Positions 9,187-16,797 of a DNA stretch of 64,000 bases are shown here, piece by piece. A program made the position numbers and the translations under genes. The DNA lies in NCBI RefSeq assembly GCF_000444875.1, contig NC_021985.1, positions 7,026,170-7,090,169 of the forward strand. The letters are read 5' to 3'. The notes under the pieces are model-generated. The model had not been told where the DNA came from. It did not search any database and was given only the letters and a program-made list of their open reading frames with translations. Each line of letters begins with the position of its first letter. Position 1 is the stretch's first letter. Source of the DNA: Streptomyces collinus Tu 365. Lineage in GTDB: Bacteria > Actinomycetota > Actinomycetes > Streptomycetales > Streptomycetaceae.

Positions 9187-9238
9187 CTTCAAGAAGTCCT
9201 CGTTCAATGCGGGATTGCTGGCCGGACGCGTTCAAAAG

Positions 9239-9255
9239 TAAAAGTCTGACTTTTA
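9239..9255. promoter_or_regulatory. operator-like palindrome between tkt and the AraC gene
   Basis: TAAAAGTC-T-GACTTTTA is a perfect 8+1+8 inverted repeat in a locally AT-rich stretch, 53 nt upstream of the tkt start and 78 nt upstream of the divergent AraC-type gene. Such AT-richness is rare in this genome. It may bind the neighbouring AraC regulator or another repressor, or overlap the -35/-10 region of the tkt promoter. Confidence 0.6.
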
Positions 9256-9333
9256 AGAAGGAAGGGCGGGGTGTGTCACCCTGTGGTGAATCTGGGACAG
9301 TGATCGCCTGACAGGAGCGGCACGAAAGCGAAC

Positions 9334-10236
9334 ATGGCGGACACACCACCCCAAGGCGGCGACCCCACCGGCGGCGACGCGATCAGAACCTTCCCCTTCC
9401 CGGTCGAACTGGCCGTCGGCGGCGTCGGCATGCAGGTCGGCCCCATGGGAGACGACCACACCTGGCACGCCGACGCCCCGCTGCACCGTGTCCACCGCAT
9501 CGACTTCCACGTCGTCATGCTCTTCACCGGCGGCCCCGTACGGCACATGATCGACTTCGCCGAGTACGAGGCCGCCGCCGGCGACCTGCTCTGGATCCGC
9601 CCCGGACAGGTCCACCGGTTCTCCAGGACCAGCGAGTACCGCGGAACCGTGCTGACCATGCAACCCGGCTTCCTGCCCCGCTCCACCGTCGAGGCCACCG
9701 GCCTCTACCGCTACGACCAGCCGCCCCTGCTGCACCCGGGCCCCGGGCAACTCGCCGCGCTCCGGGCCGCCCTCGACCAGCTCGGCCGCGAGTACGAGGA
9801 CACCGCCACGCTCCCGGCCTCCCTGCACACCGCGGTGCTCCGGCACACCCTGACGGCGTTCCTGCTGCGCCTCGCCCATCTCGCGGCCAGCTCCGCGCAG
9901 GCGTCACGGCAGCGGGCGGACACCACCTTCACCCTCTTCCGGGACGCGGTCGAGCAGGACTTCGCCACCAACCACAGCGTCAGCGCCTACGCCGACGCGC
10001 TCGGTTACTCCCGCCGCACCCTCGTCCGCGCCGTCCGCGCCGCCACCGGGGAGACGCCGAAGGGCTTCATCGACAAGCGGGTGATCCTGGAGGCCAAGCG
10101 CCTCCTCGCCCACACGGACCTCCCGATCGGCCGCGTCGGCGCCGCCGTCGGCTTCCCCGACGCGGCGAACTTCTCCAAGTTCTTCCACCTGCACACCGGG
10201 GTCACGCCCGTGACGTTCCGGGCGGAGCTGCGATAG
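9334..10236 (+). CDS. AraC family transcriptional regulator
   Basis: 300 aa. An N-terminal cupin-like sensor (about 20-130, with the motif LLWIRPGQVHRF) is followed by a C-terminal double helix-turn-helix (about 205-298; SVSAYADALGYSRRTLVRAVRAATG then IGRVGAAVGFPDAANFSKFF). It is divergent from the pentose phosphate operon and the palindrome at 9239 lies between them, so it is the obvious candidate local activator; that link is inference. Shine-Dalgarno-like AGGAG lies about 17 nt upstream. Confidence 0.9.
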   Translation: MADTPPQGGDPTGGDAIRTFPFPVELAVGGVGMQVGPMGDDHTWHADAPLHRVHRIDFHVVMLFTGGPVRHMIDFAEYEAAAGDLLWIRPGQVHRFSRTSEYRGTVLTMQPGFLPRSTVEATGLYRYDQPPLLHPGPGQLAALRAALDQLGREYEDTATLPASLHTAVLRHTLTAFLLRLAHLAASSAQASRQRADTTFTLFRDAVEQDFATNHSVSAYADALGYSRRTLVRAVRAATGETPKGFIDKRVILEAKRLLAHTDLPIGRVGAAVGFPDAANFSKFFHLHTGVTPVTFRAELR

Positions 10237-10530
10237 CGGCGGCGTTCCGGGCGCGGCGGCGGTGGCAGTTGGGGGGGTGGCAGTGGGGGTGGGGTGCGGG
10301 TGGGGTGGCGGTGGTCGGGGCGGGGCGAGCGGCGTCGGCCGGGTGCGAGCTGCGTCGGCCGGGTGCCGGCCCGAGCGGAGTGAGCCGGTCGCGGGCCCGA
10401 GCGGAGTGAGCCGGTTGCGGGTCCGCCGCCGTCCCGCAACTTGCGTGCCCCGGAACGTGCGTGCCCGGGAACGCGGCCGCCCCGGTGCGCGCCGCAGGGG
10501 CGGCGTGCACCGGGGCGGGAGTCCGGCTGG
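10237..10530. repeat. convergent intergenic region with direct repeats
   Basis: No gene seen. A G-rich start is followed by two pairs of direct repeats: GCGTCGGCCGGGTGC twice near 10331-10366, and CCCGAGCGGAGTGAGCCGGT at 10370-10389 and 10396-10415 (26-bp period). The region separates the 3' ends of the AraC gene and the GH16 gene and ends in the long stem at 10477-10518. Confidence 0.6.
10477..10518. terminator. 19-bp stem terminator of the GH16 gene
   Basis: Arms 10477-10495 and 10500-10518 pair over 19 bp with a single G-U, leaving a 4-nt loop (AGGG). It lies 13 nt past the GH16 stop on the minus strand and can serve the convergent AraC gene as well. Confidence 0.75.
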
Positions 10531-11931
10531 TCAGTGACCGAAGTCGAACCAGTTCACGTTCACGAAGTCGGCCGGCTGGCCGCTGGTGAACGTCAGATAC
10601 ACGTCGTGCGTGCCGGTCACCGCGCCGATGTTCGCCGGGACCGTGCGCCACGACTGCCAGCCCCCGGTGTTGGACAGCGCGAAGCTGCCGATGGGGGCGT
10701 TGGAGCGGCTGTCCAGGCGTACCTCGACCAGACCGCTCACCCCGGACGCGGCCCCGCTCGCCACCCGCGCGTTGAACTGGGTGGCCGCCGAGGAGCCGAA
10801 CTTGACGCCCTTGTAGAGCGCCCAGTCACCGTTGGCGAGGTAGCCGATGTCCTGGCCGCCGCCGGTGTCCGTGGTGGTCTCCGTGCTCACGCCGGACTGG
10901 CTGTCGTAGGACTCGGCCTGGATGGGGGAGTAGGCGTCCCGGCTGCCGGAGGGCGGGGGAGTGGTGCCACCGCCTCCGCCGGACGACTGGAGCACCTGCA
11001 CGTAGTCCACGACCATCGGGTGGTTCGGCTCGGTGCCGCTGTCCGGGCCGCCGCCGAAGGCCCCCGGGAAGCCGCCGCCCATCGCCACGTTCAGGATGAC
11101 GAAGTACCCGTGGTTGGTGGCGTTCGCCCACGTCGTCGCGTCGACCTGGTTGGCCTTCACGGTGTGGAAGTTGACGCCGTCGAGGTAGAAGCGGATCTCC
11201 TCGGGGCTGGTCGAGCGGTCCCACTCCATGGCGTACGTGTGGAAACCGGCCTGGCAGGTCGTGCCGGTACACGCCGTGGAGTTGCCGATGCCGGACGTCT
11301 CGTTGCAGGGGCCGCCCGGGTTGCTGCCGCAGTGCATCGTGGCCCAGTCGGTGTTCAGGCCCTGCACGTTCTCCATGATGTCCAGCTCGCCGACGCTCGG
11401 CCAGTTCTGGTAGTTGCCGCGGAAGGGGGCGCCCAGCGTCCAGAAGGCCGGCCAGTAGCCCTTGGCGGCGGCCCCGGTCACGTTCGGCATCTGGATCCGG
11501 GACTCCACGCGCAGCTTGCCGCCGGCCGGTGGCTGGAAGTCGGTCCGGGTGGTCTCGATACGGCCCGAGGTCCAGTGCCCGGACGCGTCGCGGCGCGGGG
11601 TGATGAGCAGGTTGCCGTTGCCGTCCAGCGCGACGTTGTCGGTGCTCGAGGTCATCGACTCGACTTCGCCCGTACCCCAGTTGGCGGCACCGCCCGGGTA
11701 CGAAGTGCCCGTGTCGTACTGCCAGTTCGACGTGTTGACACCCGAACCGGCCGAGCCGTTGAAGTCGTCGAGGAAGACCTGCGTCCAGCCGGAAGGGGGT
11801 GTGGGGGCGGAAGCGCTGGCGGGGAGGGTGGCGGCCGTCGCGGCCGCAGCGGCCAGACCGAACGTGGCGACGACGGCGACGAGCGCGCGCCGGAACGTCC
11901 GGGGTCTGGGTATGCCGGAGGATTCACTCAT
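10531..11931 (-). CDS. secreted endo-beta-1,3-glucanase (GH16) with CBM6
   Basis: 466 aa. A signal peptide (Arg-rich n-region FRR, hydrophobic ALVAVVATFGLAAAAATAA, cleavage near ASA at about 40) precedes a GH16 catalytic domain (about 45-300). The retaining-enzyme motif GELDIMEN carries nucleophile and acid/base glutamates. A Gly/Thr/Pro linker (SSGGGGGTTPPPSGS) leads to a C-terminal CBM6 (about 335-466; IQAESY...GYLANGDW). The arrangement matches laminarinases that cleave beta-1,3- or mixed-linkage glucans outside the cell. Two LacI-type operators upstream (11967-12002) suggest repression relieved by a beta-glucoside signal. Confidence 0.9.
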   Translation of the reverse strand: MSESSGIPRPRTFRRALVAVVATFGLAAAAATAATLPASASAPTPPSGWTQVFLDDFNGSAGSGVNTSNWQYDTGTSYPGGAANWGTGEVESMTSSTDNVALDGNGNLLITPRRDASGHWTSGRIETTRTDFQPPAGGKLRVESRIQMPNVTGAAAKGYWPAFWTLGAPFRGNYQNWPSVGELDIMENVQGLNTDWATMHCGSNPGGPCNETSGIGNSTACTGTTCQAGFHTYAMEWDRSTSPEEIRFYLDGVNFHTVKANQVDATTWANATNHGYFVILNVAMGGGFPGAFGGGPDSGTEPNHPMVVDYVQVLQSSGGGGGTTPPPSGSRDAYSPIQAESYDSQSGVSTETTTDTGGGQDIGYLANGDWALYKGVKFGSSAATQFNARVASGAASGVSGLVEVRLDSRSNAPIGSFALSNTGGWQSWRTVPANIGAVTGTHDVYLTFTSGQPADFVNVNWFDFGH

Positions 11932-11966
11932 GGGGGAAGGACCTCTCGGGTACGGGGAGTGCGGGA

Positions 11967-11980
11967 GGGGAGCGCTCCCA
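11967..11980. promoter_or_regulatory. CebR-like operator 1
   Basis: GGGGAGCGCTCCCA contains the perfect palindrome GGGAGCGCTCCC and matches 13 of 14 bases of the Streptomyces CebR box TGGGAGCGCTCCCA (recalled from the literature). It lies 36 nt upstream of the GH16 start codon, where a bound repressor would block the promoter or early elongation. Confidence 0.7.
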
Positions 11981-11988
11981 TGAAGGGG

Positions 11989-12002
11989 TGAGAGCGCTCT
12001 CA
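11989..12002. promoter_or_regulatory. LacI-family operator 2
   Basis: TGAGAGCGCTCTCA is a perfect 14-bp palindrome sharing the AGCGCT core with operator 1. Centre-to-centre spacing between the two is 22 bp, about two helical turns, so two repressor dimers would sit on the same DNA face. Confidence 0.7.
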
Positions 12003-12331
12003 GGTTGCCGCCAATGTGCTCCCCGGCCCTGCGGCCGTCAAGACTTGAAGCAAGGAAAGTCCTTGTGGGGCACGGGAGTTCACGCCTCGAAGCGGGCGGT
12101 ACCGGTCCAGACCAGACCAGGCCAGGGGTGAGGGGCCGGGTGGCGGGGCCGTGAGGGGAGAGCTGGGGCGATCGGATGGTGTCGACCGTGTGAGGGCGAC
12201 CGTGTGAGGGCGACCGTGTGAGGACGGCAGTATGCGGGCTACCTTGTACGGGCGACCGTATGCGGGTGATCGCATACGGGAGACCGGTAGTGGTGGGCCG
12301 GGGATTCGTGCGCGTCAGGACCGTCGTTCGG
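12003..12331. repeat. intergenic region with 14-bp tandem repeat
   Basis: No gene seen. CGACCGTGTGAGGG is repeated nearly perfectly three times at 12183-12223, followed by degenerate copies of the same theme (CGACCGTATGCGGG). The stretch separates the GH16 promoter from the 3' end of the DUF817 gene. Function unknown; it looks like a slippage-prone spacer. Confidence 0.5.
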
Positions 12332-13141
12332 TCAGGTGCGGCCCTGCGGCCCGGGGGCGGTGGCGGGGCGCGTTCTGCCGAGGGCGGCGAGGACGAAGGT
12401 GACGCTGATGAGCAGCGACCAGGCGCCGAACTTGGACATGTCGACGGGCTGCCAGCCGTGGAGCTGGTACGGGTAGCGCCAGGCGCCCACTCCGGTGGCG
12501 AGGTTCTCCGCCAGCCACAGGAAGAAGCCGATCAGGGTGAACGACAGCGCGAGCGGCATGCGCCGCCGTACCCCGCGCACCGTGTACCGCACGGAGGTGC
12601 CCGTGGTGACGGCCACGAGGAGGGCCGCGAGGGGCCAGCGGGCGTCGGGCAGCCAGTGGTGGCTGAAGAAGTTGACGTAGATGCCGGCGGCGACCACCGC
12701 GGTCGCGCGCGGCCGGTAGCCGACCACTTCCAGGTCGAACAGGTGCCAGGCCCGGCAGACGTAGCTGCCGACGGCCGCGTAGAGGAAACCGCCGTACAGG
12801 GGCACGCCCGCGAACTTCAGCACCGCCGGCTCCGGATAGCTCCACGAGCCCTGTGCCACCTTCACCAGTTCGAAGGCGAGGCCGATGACATGGCAGGCGG
12901 CGATGACGGCGACGTCCCGGCCGCTCTCCCAGCCGCGCCGCCAGAACAGCAGGGTCAGCAGCACACCGTAGGCGACGAGCAGGTCGTAGCGGGCCACGGG
13001 CAGCGGCGGCAGCAGCGTCGACGCCGCCACCCCCGACAGCAGCGCGATGGCGAAGGCGCAGGCGCGGGTCTGGGTCCAGGTGAAGTCGAGCAGCTGGCCC
13101 ACCGGGGAGGCCGGAGGTCCGGCCGGACTGGTACGGAGCAT
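12332..13141 (-). CDS. DUF817 family integral membrane protein
   Basis: 269 aa with about seven hydrophobic helices. The family-typical block AFELVKVAQGSWSYPEPAVLKFAGVPLYGGFLYAAVGSYVCRAW (given here in part: GSWSYPEPAVLKFAGV and GSYVCRAWHLF) identifies it as DUF817, the group that includes B. subtilis YoaT. Function of the family is unknown. It is divergent from the GH4 gene across a 157-bp promoter region, and no functional link to it is evident. Confidence 0.8.
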   Translation of the reverse strand: MLRTSPAGPPASPVGQLLDFTWTQTRACAFAIALLSGVAASTLLPPLPVARYDLLVAYGVLLTLLFWRRGWESGRDVAVIAACHVIGLAFELVKVAQGSWSYPEPAVLKFAGVPLYGGFLYAAVGSYVCRAWHLFDLEVVGYRPRATAVVAAGIYVNFFSHHWLPDARWPLAALLVAVTTGTSVRYTVRGVRRRMPLALSFTLIGFFLWLAENLATGVGAWRYPYQLHGWQPVDMSKFGAWSLLISVTFVLAALGRTRPATAPGPQGRT

Positions 13142-13298
13142 GGTGATCAGGAGGACGGCCGGTGGCCCCCTGCGGTTGCCGGGGCGCGCAGGTCACGGGA
13201 AGGAACACGGGTCCGGTCCGGCGCGGCGAGTAGGGTGCCTGACGGGCCGGCCTGGGCAGACGGCGGTGCGTGGGTTCGCGTGCGGGAGAGGTGCGGGT

Positions 13299-14636
13299 GT
13301 GAGGCTGACGATTCTCGGCGGTGGCGGGTTCCGGGTTCCGCTCGTGTACGGGGCGCTGCTGGCGGACCGTGGTGAGGGGCGGGTCACGGAGGTCGTGCTG
13401 CACGATCTGGACGCCGGTCGACTGCATACGGTCGCCCGTGTCCTGGCCGAGCAGGCGTCGGCCGTCGGCGACGCTCCGCGGGTGACCACCACGACCGACC
13501 TCGACGAGGCACTGCGCGGCGCCGACTTCGTCTTCTCGGCGATCCGTGTCGGCGGTCTGGAGGGCCGGGCGGACGACGAACGGGTGGCCTTGGCGGAGGG
13601 CGTCCTCGGCCAGGAGACGGTCGGCGCGGGCGGTGTCGCCTACGGACTGCGGACGGTCCCGGTCGCCGTCGACATCGCCCGGCGGGTGGCCCGGCTGGCA
13701 CCCGACGCCTGGGTCATCAACTTCACCAACCCGGCCGGGCTGGTGACCGAGGCCATGTCCGGCCACCTCGGCGACCGCGTCATCGGCATCTGCGACTCGC
13801 CGGTCGGCCTCGGCCGCCGTATCGCCCGGGTCCTCGGCGCGGACCCGAAGGAGGCGTGGATCGACTACGTCGGCCTCAACCACCTCGGCTGGGTGCGCGG
13901 TCTGAGGGTCGCGGGCCGGGACGAACTGCCGCGCCTGTTCGCGGATCCCGGTCTGCTGGGCTCCTTCGAGGAGGGCAGGCTCTTCGGCGCCGACTGGCTG
14001 CGGTCCCTGGGCGCCGTTCCCAACGAGTACCTGCACTACTACTACTTCAACCGGGAGACCGTACGGGCCTACCGGGAGGCCGAGAAGACCCGCGGCGCCT
14101 TCCTGCGTGACCAGCAGGCGCGGTTCTACGAGGAGGCCGGGCGCGCGGACGTGTCCGCCCTCGGCGCGTGGCACCGCACCCGCGACGAGCGCGAGGCGAC
14201 CTACATGGCGGAGAACCGGGAGACGGCCGGTGCCGGCGAGCGTGAGGCCGACGACCTCTCCGGCGGCTACGAGAAGGTGGCCCTCGCCCTCATGCGGGCC
14301 ATCGCCCGCGACGAGCGCACGACCCTCATCCTGAACGTGCGCAACCAGGGCACCCTGTCGGTCCTCGACCCGGACGCCGTCATCGAGGTGCCCTGCCTGG
14401 TCGACGCCAACGGCGCCCACCCGGTCGCGGTCGCACCGCTGCCCGGGCACGCCACCGGTCTGGTCTGTTCGGTCAAGGCAGTCGAGCGCGAGGTGCTCGC
14501 GGCCGCCGAGTCCGGTTCGCGTACGACGGCCGTCAAGGCGTTCGCCCTGCACCCGTTGGTGGACTCGGTCGAGGTGGCGCGGCGTCTGGTCGACGGGTAC
14601 ACGGCCGTCCATCCCGGCCTGGCGTACCTGAAGTAG
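13299..14636 (+). CDS. 6-phospho-beta-glucosidase, GH4 family
   Basis: 445 aa. GH4 enzymes cleave phosphorylated disaccharides by an NAD- and Mn-dependent redox mechanism. The Rossmann segment RLTILGGGGFR is at the N-terminus, with INFTNPAGLVTEA (about 142), GICDSPVGLGRRIA (metal Cys, about 165) and LNHLGWVRG (metal His, about 192). The GTG at 13299 is chosen because GGGAGAGG lies 8 nt upstream; the in-frame extension to 13047 lacks family sequence. No PTS gene lies nearby, so the source of phosphorylated substrate is unclear. A substrate other than cellobiose 6-phosphate is possible. Confidence 0.88.
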   Translation: MRLTILGGGGFRVPLVYGALLADRGEGRVTEVVLHDLDAGRLHTVARVLAEQASAVGDAPRVTTTTDLDEALRGADFVFSAIRVGGLEGRADDERVALAEGVLGQETVGAGGVAYGLRTVPVAVDIARRVARLAPDAWVINFTNPAGLVTEAMSGHLGDRVIGICDSPVGLGRRIARVLGADPKEAWIDYVGLNHLGWVRGLRVAGRDELPRLFADPGLLGSFEEGRLFGADWLRSLGAVPNEYLHYYYFNRETVRAYREAEKTRGAFLRDQQARFYEEAGRADVSALGAWHRTRDEREATYMAENRETAGAGEREADDLSGGYEKVALALMRAIARDERTTLILNVRNQGTLSVLDPDAVIEVPCLVDANGAHPVAVAPLPGHATGLVCSVKAVEREVLAAAESGSRTTAVKAFALHPLVDSVEVARRLVDGYTAVHPGLAYLK

Positions 14637-14941
14637 CGGCGGGAAGGCGGCTCTTGGCGCTGCGGCGAGGGCGGCGGCGAGGGCCGTTCTTCGAGGCGGC
14701 CGGCCGCTCCCCGTGACTGCGGCCGGCCGACCCGATCCCCCGTTCACCCGGTGGCGCTTCCCCCCGTGCCCCCGGGTGGTCCCCCGTGCTTCCCCCGTGT
14801 TCCCCGTCCCCCGTGCTTCCCCCGTTCCTGACATGTAGAGCGGCCAGGCCGGGCCCTGATACACCCCGGGCGGAAAAAAATCCCCCCGGCCCGTCGGCCG
14901 GGGGGATTCTCGTCATCCGTGTGACTGTGTCCGTGCCGTGG
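14637..14941. other. convergent intergenic spacer
   Basis: No gene seen. The middle (about 14755-14830) is a degenerate run of CCCCCGTG-type units, C-rich on the plus strand. The distal end holds the terminator described at 14873-14908. Confidence 0.5.
14873..14908 (-). terminator. intrinsic terminator of the chitinase gene, with U-tract
   Basis: Arms 14879-14891 and 14896-14908 form a perfect 13-bp stem with a 4-nt loop. On the minus strand the stem is followed by a run of Ts (A7 at 14874-14880), a classical Rho-independent terminator and unusual for this GC-rich genome. It lies 33 nt past the chitinase stop. Confidence 0.9.
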
Positions 14942-16630
14942 TCAGCCGGTGAACCCGGCGGTGATGGACGTGAACTGCCAGTTGTTCTGGCCGATGCCGG
15001 AGCAGTTCGAGACGACTCCGCCGCCCGCGCAGGGCCGGTCGCGGTTGACCGACCAGAAGGCGAGCCGGGCGATGTGGTGCGCGTTGGACCAGTCGCGGAT
15101 CTGGGTCCAGATCGCCGGGGTGGTCGTCTCCTGCTGGTCGGACAGGCCGTTCATGCCGGAGATGCCGATGTGGGAGTAGGCGGTCGCGTCGTCCCAGCCG
15201 AACGTCGACTTCAGCTTGGCCTTCAGGCCCTCGGCCGCGTTCACCGTGTTGCCGTACATGTCCGAGCCGCCGCCGAAGTCGAACGGCATGATCGTGAAGG
15301 CGTCGATGTCGGCGCCGAGCGACTTCGCCTGCTCGATGAGCCGGTTGCCGTAGTAGGTCGGGCCGGTGGTCGAGGTGCCGAAGGTGACGATGGTCTTCAG
15401 CCCCGGGTTGTCGGTCTTCACCGTCTTCAGCGCGGTCAGGATCCTCGCCTGCACGGCCTCGTTCTCGAACTCGTCCGTGTTCTCGATGTCCATGTCGATG
15501 GCCTTGAGCGAGTAGGCGTTGATCACCTTCTGCAGCGCCCCGGCCAGCGCGCTCGCGGAGGAGCAGTTGGCGCCCAGCTTGCTGCCCTGCCAGCCGCCGA
15601 ACGACGGGACGACGTCACCGCCGGCGGACCGGATCTGGTTGACGGCGGTCTGGTCCACCCCGCCCGTCAGCGCCCGGCTGCCGTCCCAGGCGGGGTTGCA
15701 GCCGCCCGAGTCGAGCACGAACGCCATCGTGAACCACTTGACGCCGGTCGCGCTCATCACCGTGGACGGGCTCGGCGGGTCGCCCCAGCCCTCGTACAGG
15801 TAGGGCGCCGCCTGCTTGAAGGAGGTCCCGCCGCCGCTGCCCGCGTTGGTCGTGACGGTCACGGAGCCGGAGGCCGGCGAGGTGTTCCCGGCCGCGTCCC
15901 GCGCCTTCACGCTGAAGGTGTACGAGGTGCTCGGCGACAGCCCGCCGACCGTGGCGGACGTACCGGAGACGGTGAGGACCTGGTTCGATCCGCTGTAGAC
16001 GTCGTACGCCGTCACGCCGACGTTGTCCGAGGAGGCGTTCCACTGCAGGGACACGCTCGACGACGTCTTCCCGGTCGAGGTGAGCCCGCCGGGCGCGGTC
16101 GGCGCCTGGGTGTCCCCGCCGCCTCCGCCGCCGCCCGGGCCGTCCAGGCTGATGTCGTCGGCGTAGTAGGTGCCCTGCGCGTACCAGCCGTGCACGTAGA
16201 CGGTGGCGCTGGTCTGCGAGGCGCCGGTGGTGAAGGAGACGCTGAGCTGGCTGTACGCCGACGGGGACGTCGTCCAGGTGGAGGCGCCGCCGTTGACGCC
16301 GAGGTAGACGTACGAGCCGCGGACCCAGCCCTGCAGCGTGTACGTGGTGTTCGGCTGGACGGCGACCGTCTGGCTGCACTGCGCGTTGTCGCTGGAGCTG
16401 ACGGCGCCCTGCAGGGCCTTGGAGCCGCCGTGCACGGGGGAGGAGACGACCGAGCCGAGGTTGCCGGAACAGGTCCAGGGCGACAGGCCGCCGGACTCGA
16501 AGCCGGGGTTGGTGAGGATGTTGGCCGCTTGAGCGGTGCCGGGAAGGGCGAGGGCTCCGCCGAAGGCGAGAGCGACGGTGCCGAGGACGGCGAGCAGCCG
16601 ACGTCTGGTGCGTCTGAGTGGGTTGCGCAC
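14942..16630 (-). CDS. secreted chitinase: carbohydrate-binding module, FnIII, GH18
   Basis: 562 aa. Signal peptide RNPLRRTRRRLLAVLG...PGTAQA (about 1-35), then a beta-sandwich carbohydrate-binding module of CBM4/9 or CBM16 type (about 38-170), a Gly linker, a fibronectin type III domain (about 182-265; APGGLTSTGKTSSSVSLQW), and a GH18 domain (about 280-562). The catalytic DxxDxDxE appears as IDMDIENTDEF, preceded by the FGGW turn. The GTG at 16630 follows AGGGAG at the right spacing. Expected to hydrolyse chitin outside the cell. The promoter carries chi-box and DasR-like sequences. Confidence 0.93.
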   Translation of the reverse strand: MRNPLRRTRRRLLAVLGTVALAFGGALALPGTAQAANILTNPGFESGGLSPWTCSGNLGSVVSSPVHGGSKALQGAVSSSDNAQCSQTVAVQPNTTYTLQGWVRGSYVYLGVNGGASTWTTSPSAYSQLSVSFTTGASQTSATVYVHGWYAQGTYYADDISLDGPGGGGGGGDTQAPTAPGGLTSTGKTSSSVSLQWNASSDNVGVTAYDVYSGSNQVLTVSGTSATVGGLSPSTSYTFSVKARDAAGNTSPASGSVTVTTNAGSGGGTSFKQAAPYLYEGWGDPPSPSTVMSATGVKWFTMAFVLDSGGCNPAWDGSRALTGGVDQTAVNQIRSAGGDVVPSFGGWQGSKLGANCSSASALAGALQKVINAYSLKAIDMDIENTDEFENEAVQARILTALKTVKTDNPGLKTIVTFGTSTTGPTYYGNRLIEQAKSLGADIDAFTIMPFDFGGGSDMYGNTVNAAEGLKAKLKSTFGWDDATAYSHIGISGMNGLSDQQETTTPAIWTQIRDWSNAHHIARLAFWSVNRDRPCAGGGVVSNCSGIGQNNWQFTSITAGFTG

Positions 16631-16687
16631 GCGATCTCCCTGTGGGGATGGGGGTGTTCGGGAGTGCAGGGGAGTGGGGGGTGCGCC

Positions 16688-16742
16688 AACCAAGTTGGTT
16701 TGGACCAATCCGGCTGTCAAGGAGCAGGACAGGATTGGTCCA
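16688..16742 (-). promoter_or_regulatory. chitinase promoter with DasR-like site and inverted repeat
   Basis: The plus-strand sequence TGGTTTGGACCA (16696-16707) matches 10 of 12 bases of the DasR dre core TGGTCTAGACCA and resembles the chi direct-repeat element TGGTCCAGACCT. TTGACA on the minus strand (16715-16720) is a good -35. A perfect 11-bp inverted repeat (TGGACCAATCC at 16701-16711, GGATTGGTCCA at 16732-16742) brackets the -35, and AACCAA-G-TTGGTT (16688-16700) is a further small palindrome. Consensus sequences are recalled; binding is inferred. Confidence 0.7.
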
Positions 16743-16797
16743 TACCGGTGGGGGTGAAGAGCGGGTGGCCGGGATCCGCGTCCGGCCGGTCGTTCGC

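Noticed and set aside
13047..13298. Extended N-terminus of the GH4 enzyme
   Set aside because: The 84 extra codons overlap the DUF817 gene and its promoter and precede the Rossmann start; GTG at 13299 has a clear ribosome site.
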